Source of the DNA: Atopobium sp. UBA2090
Lineage (GTDB): Bacteria > Actinomycetota > Coriobacteriia > Coriobacteriales > Atopobiaceae
Reading direction: 5' to 3'
Assembly: GCA_002331575.1 (NCBI GenBank)
Contig: DCZG01000160.1
Location: forward strand, 15,210 to 22,133
Length of the DNA: 6,924 bases
Made by a program: the position numbers and the translations under genes. Each line of letters opens with the position of its first letter. The stretch's first letter is position 1. Positions 4,667 through 6,924 of this stretch are shown here, piece by piece. A model generated the notes under the pieces. The model searched no databases. It saw nothing but the letters and a program-made list of their open reading frames with translations, and was not told the DNA's origin.

Positions 4667-6173
4667 GCAGCCGGATGAGTACGTACTGCTTTCCCGGAAG
4701 GTCCACGCGCACGTGGCCCTCGAAGGTGCCGGGCAGCGTGTCGATCGTCATGTTCCACGTGTCGACGACGTCGATCTGGTAGCGCTTGCCCACGGGAAGG
4801 TCGAGCTCTCGATAGGAGGGGCGGAAGAAGCCGAAGTACAGCAGCTGGTAGTCGGTGCCCGTGCCGAAGCCGTCCGCTGCCACCGTGAGGTCCCAGGTCG
4901 CGGCGTGGTTCTCGGGCGTATGGGCCAGGGGGCCGAGGTCAGCGGGACCCTCCTCGAGAAACTTCCTGCAGAAGGCGATGCGCTCGGGGGACTCCCCGTG
5001 GAGCTCGCCTCCGTGAGCCCACCAGATCTGCGGGCCCTTGTCCACGAACGTCTCGCCATGCGTGAGGTAGCCGCCGCGCAGGCATCCCTCCCAGAACCGG
5101 CGCGTCATCTCCTCGCCGGTGATGTTTCCCCAGCCCCAGTTGATGTTGCCCTCGTAGGCGCATTCGTCGACGACGACGGGCTTGCCGTAGTCCTCGCGCC
5201 ACTCGGTCACGCACTCCGCGGTGCGGTAGAGGTCGACGCGCTGGAGCGAGCAGTGCGTGCACCACGGCCGGCTGTAGTCGAAGATGGTGATGCAGTTGTG
5301 AATGGAGCGCAGGTGGCCGTAGGGGTCGTTGGCCATGATGACGCGCGCGTACTGGTCCCAGTCCTCGAGCGTCTTGGCGGGCAGGAGGTCGTACTCGTTG
5401 GCGAGGCTCCACCAGACGTTCTTGTAGGCGGAGTAGCGCCTGGCGACGTAGGTGAGGTAGAAGATGTCCTGCGCCTTGGTCATCTTCGAGAAGCCCCACT
5501 TCTCTTTGTCATACGGGTGGAGCAGGATGACGTCCGCCTGAATCCCGAGGTCGTCGAGCTGTTCGATCCGCCGGTCGAGGTTCGCCCAGAACGGCTCGTT
5601 GAAGCGCTCGTGGTCAAAGTGCTCGGGCTCGCCCTGGAAGGCATAGAGCTCGGGGTCGGCAAGGTTGTAGTCGTAGAACTTGGGGAAGACGCACATGCGC
5701 ACCTTGTTGAAGGGCGAAGCGGCCAGGGTCTCGAGCGTCCGCTCCTGAACGGCCTCGGGCTGGTTGGTCCAGGCGTAGCAGGTCGTGCCGAAGGGCAGGA
5801 ACGGGGTGCCGTCCTCGTAGGAGAACGTGAACGACTCCCCCGACGCCCCGAAGGCGTTCCCGGAGCGGACGTCGGTCGTACGGAGGACCCGTCCGTGGTT
5901 GCCTGCCGTGGCAGGCGTGACCTCGATCGAACCGGACGTGCCGCTGAGCAAGGGGTCATTGCTCTCGACCGAGAAGTTCCAGACGCCCGTGCTTCTCGGC
6001 ATGAAGCGGATGCCGTACGCGCCCCCGCCGCGATAGAAGCCCCCGACCACGACCTGGTCGGTTCCGTCCTCGCGGGTGAACGTTGCGCTCACGGTGACGT
6101 CCGCGTAGGGATTGCCTTCCGTAGTTCCAACAAACTCGAGGTCACAGACCTTGTACTGCTCGATGGTCCTCAT
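4656..6173 (-). CDS. Cytoplasmic glycoside hydrolase, DUF5060-DUF4038-DUF5605 architecture
   Basis: The 505-residue product has no signal peptide, so it acts on an imported, small substrate. Residues about 5-75 form the beta-sandwich DUF5060 domain (VGGFYRGGGAYGIRFMPRS, 43-61). Residues about 95-390 are a DUF4038/apiosidase-like TIM barrel, with FLPFGTTCYAWTNQ (125-138), FNKVRMCVFPKF (155-166) and ADVILLHPYDK (213-223). Residues about 425-503 match a DUF5605-type C-terminal beta domain. The likely acid/base is E260 in WWSLANEYD (254-262), and the likely nucleophile is E337 in KPVVVDECAYEG (331-342). This is the clan GH-A pattern of an Asn-Glu pair plus a later Glu. HGETF (372-376) is a further probable active-site segment. 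DUF4038 relatives include apiosidases (GH140), but sugar specificity cannot be assigned. The ATG at 6173 has AAAGGTG 6 nt upstream, whereas the in-frame ATG at 6191 has no ribosome site. The gene lies 44 nt after an MFS transporter gene, which may bring in the substrate. Confidence 0.9.
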   Translation of the reverse strand: MRTIEQYKVCDLEFVGTTEGNPYADVTVSATFTREDGTDQVVVGGFYRGGGAYGIRFMPRSTGVWNFSVESNDPLLSGTSGSIEVTPATAGNHGRVLRTTDVRSGNAFGASGESFTFSYEDGTPFLPFGTTCYAWTNQPEAVQERTLETLAASPFNKVRMCVFPKFYDYNLADPELYAFQGEPEHFDHERFNEPFWANLDRRIEQLDDLGIQADVILLHPYDKEKWGFSKMTKAQDIFYLTYVARRYSAYKNVWWSLANEYDLLPAKTLEDWDQYARVIMANDPYGHLRSIHNCITIFDYSRPWCTHCSLQRVDLYRTAECVTEWREDYGKPVVVDECAYEGNINWGWGNITGEEMTRRFWEGCLRGGYLTHGETFVDKGPQIWWAHGGELHGESPERIAFCRKFLEEGPADLGPLAHTPENHAATWDLTVAADGFGTGTDYQLLYFGFFRPSYRELDLPVGKRYQIDVVDTWNMTIDTLPGTFEGHVRVDLPGKQYVLIRLRAA

Positions 6174-6179
6174 GATGGA

Positions 6180-6186
6180 CACCTTT
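6180..6186 (-). promoter_or_regulatory. Ribosome binding site fixing the glycoside hydrolase start at 6173
   Basis: AAAGGTG on the minus strand (6186-6180) is 6 nt before the ATG at 6173-6171. It lies after the alternative ATG at 6191 and so supports the shorter protein. Confidence 0.6.
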
Positions 6187-6217
6187 CTCATTCGTGGTCG
6201 AAGCTACCGGGCGGACG

Positions 6218-6924
6218 CTACTTGACGCTCTTGATGAGGATGATGAACAGGGCGCCGATAAGGACCATCGCCATGCCGAACGGGAACGCGAGCGAGTAGC
6301 TGTTGGTGGCGAGAAAGACCGCGGAGGTGGCGATGGGCGCGATGACCTGACCCATGGTGTTGGCGATGTTGAGGATGCCGAGGTCCTTGCCCGCGTCGGC
6401 CTTGTTGGGGAGAACGTCGATGTTGAGCGCCTGGTCGACGGCGATGTAGACCCCATAGCCGATGGAGCTGAGCGCGGCGAGGACGTACATCGAGGTGATC
6501 GAGGGACTGACGAAGGGGACGAAGAAGCCGATGGCGATGAGGGCGGAGCTCACGACGACGGGAGGCTTGCGCTTGCCGATCTTGTCCGTGATGAAGCCGG
6601 AGGAGAGCGAGGCGACGATCGAGCAGACGAGGGCGATGACCGACATGGTGGAGACGACTCCTGCCGCTGCCGTCGCCTCGAGGCCGATGTACTTCTCGGC
6701 GATGTAGAGCTGGAACTGCATGATCATGTAGTAGCCGAACATGAGCATCAGGCGGCCAAAGAGTGCCAGGTAGAAGTCACGGCAGTGCTCGGTAGGCGGC
6801 TTGAAGCGAGCGAGAAGGCTTGCCATTGAGAGCTTCTCGGTCGTCTCGCCCGTCGAGGCGGACTTCTCGCGCGGCAGGACGAGCAGCGTCATGACGCCCG
6901 TGAGAAGCCAGCAGATGGTGCCGA
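6218..6924 (-). CDS. MFS transporter, C-terminal half (cut by window edge)
   Basis: About 234 residues up to a TAG at 6220-6218 are visible. The frame stays open past the ATG at 6892 to the window edge, reading GTICWLLTGV before it, so the ATG lies inside a membrane helix (probably TM6) and is not the start. After a hydrophilic central loop (REKSASTGETTEKLS) come six helices: about YLALFGRLMLMFGYYMIM, VVSTMSVIALVCSIVASL, VVSSALIAIGFFVPFV, MYVLAALSSIGYGVYIAV, a segment with NTMGQVIAPIATSAVFLA, and LAFPFGMAMVLIGALFIILI. SGFITDKIGKRKP is the MFS motif A repeat between TM8 and TM9. It is therefore a 12-helix MFS carrier and resembles the sugar-type (SLC45-like) bacterial proteins more than drug pumps, though that is an impression. 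Its position just before a cytoplasmic glycoside hydrolase gene suggests glycoside uptake. The promoter of the cluster lies outside the window. Confidence 0.88.
   Translation of the reverse strand, partial: GTICWLLTGVMTLLVLPREKSASTGETTEKLSMASLLARFKPPTEHCRDFYLALFGRLMLMFGYYMIMQFQLYIAEKYIGLEATAAAGVVSTMSVIALVCSIVASLSSGFITDKIGKRKPPVVVSSALIAIGFFVPFVSPSITSMYVLAALSSIGYGVYIAVDQALNIDVLPNKADAGKDLGILNIANTMGQVIAPIATSAVFLATNSYSLAFPFGMAMVLIGALFIILIKSVK

Noticed and set aside
4275..6299. Long plus-strand open frame of 674 codons opposite the glycoside hydrolase and its neighbours
   Set aside because: It is an antisense shadow of GC-rich codons: low-complexity Val/Asp/Arg/Gly composition with no family motif. 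The minus strand carries recognisable domains throughout.

Overview
The window is GC-rich, with third codon positions dominated by G and C, strong GGAGG-type ribosome binding sites and tightly packed genes. This, together with a solitary nuclease-fold protein of a type I associate with Coriobacteriia, suggests a high-GC Actinomycetota of the Olsenella/Collinsella/Atopobiaceae sort. That assignment is an inference from style and gene families; there is no rRNA or other marker gene to confirm it.

Layout. (1) Positions 1-111, minus strand: the first 37 codons of a DUF134/UPF0251 DNA-binding protein, starting at GTG and cut by the window edge, with an imperfect 24-bp palindrome over its likely -35 box. 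(2) Positions 219-1518: a cassette-like unit on the plus strand. One gene (303-1397) encodes a 364-residue protein with a C-terminal PD-(D/E)XK/Vsr/DUF559-like domain. It is bracketed by two long, near-perfect palindromes (219-280 and 1455-1518) that share an identical 18-nt arm and an identical 26-nt centre length, although the centre sequences differ. The upstream palindrome also holds a good promoter (TTCACA, 17 nt, TACAAT). (3) Positions 1583-6924, minus strand: four co-directional genes, read from right to left. They are the C-terminal half of an MFS transporter (cut by the window edge), a cytoplasmic glycoside hydrolase with DUF5060-DUF4038-DUF5605 architecture, an alpha/beta-hydrolase-domain protein, and a 14-helix DHA2-type MFS transporter.

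How the parts may work together. The minus-strand genes look like one catabolic or detoxifying operon: import of a small glycoside by the first MFS protein, cleavage of the sugar in the cytoplasm, ester or lactone hydrolysis by the alpha/beta hydrolase, and efflux of the leftover aglycone or acid by the DHA2 pump. The gene order is seen; the pathway is inferred and the substrate is unknown. The cassette-like gene and the operon are convergent, with the second palindrome between them.

Most worth following up is the palindrome-bracketed gene. Two dyads with fixed arms, fixed spacing and independently self-complementary centres point to selection for the dyad itself, either as an operator for the encoded protein or as the recognition ends of a small mobile or repeat-associated element. 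The gaps between genes (112-302, 1398-1582, 3026-3140, 4584-4655, 6174-6217) are all under 200 bases. I saw no rRNA, tRNA, CRISPR array or recognisable insertion sequence.
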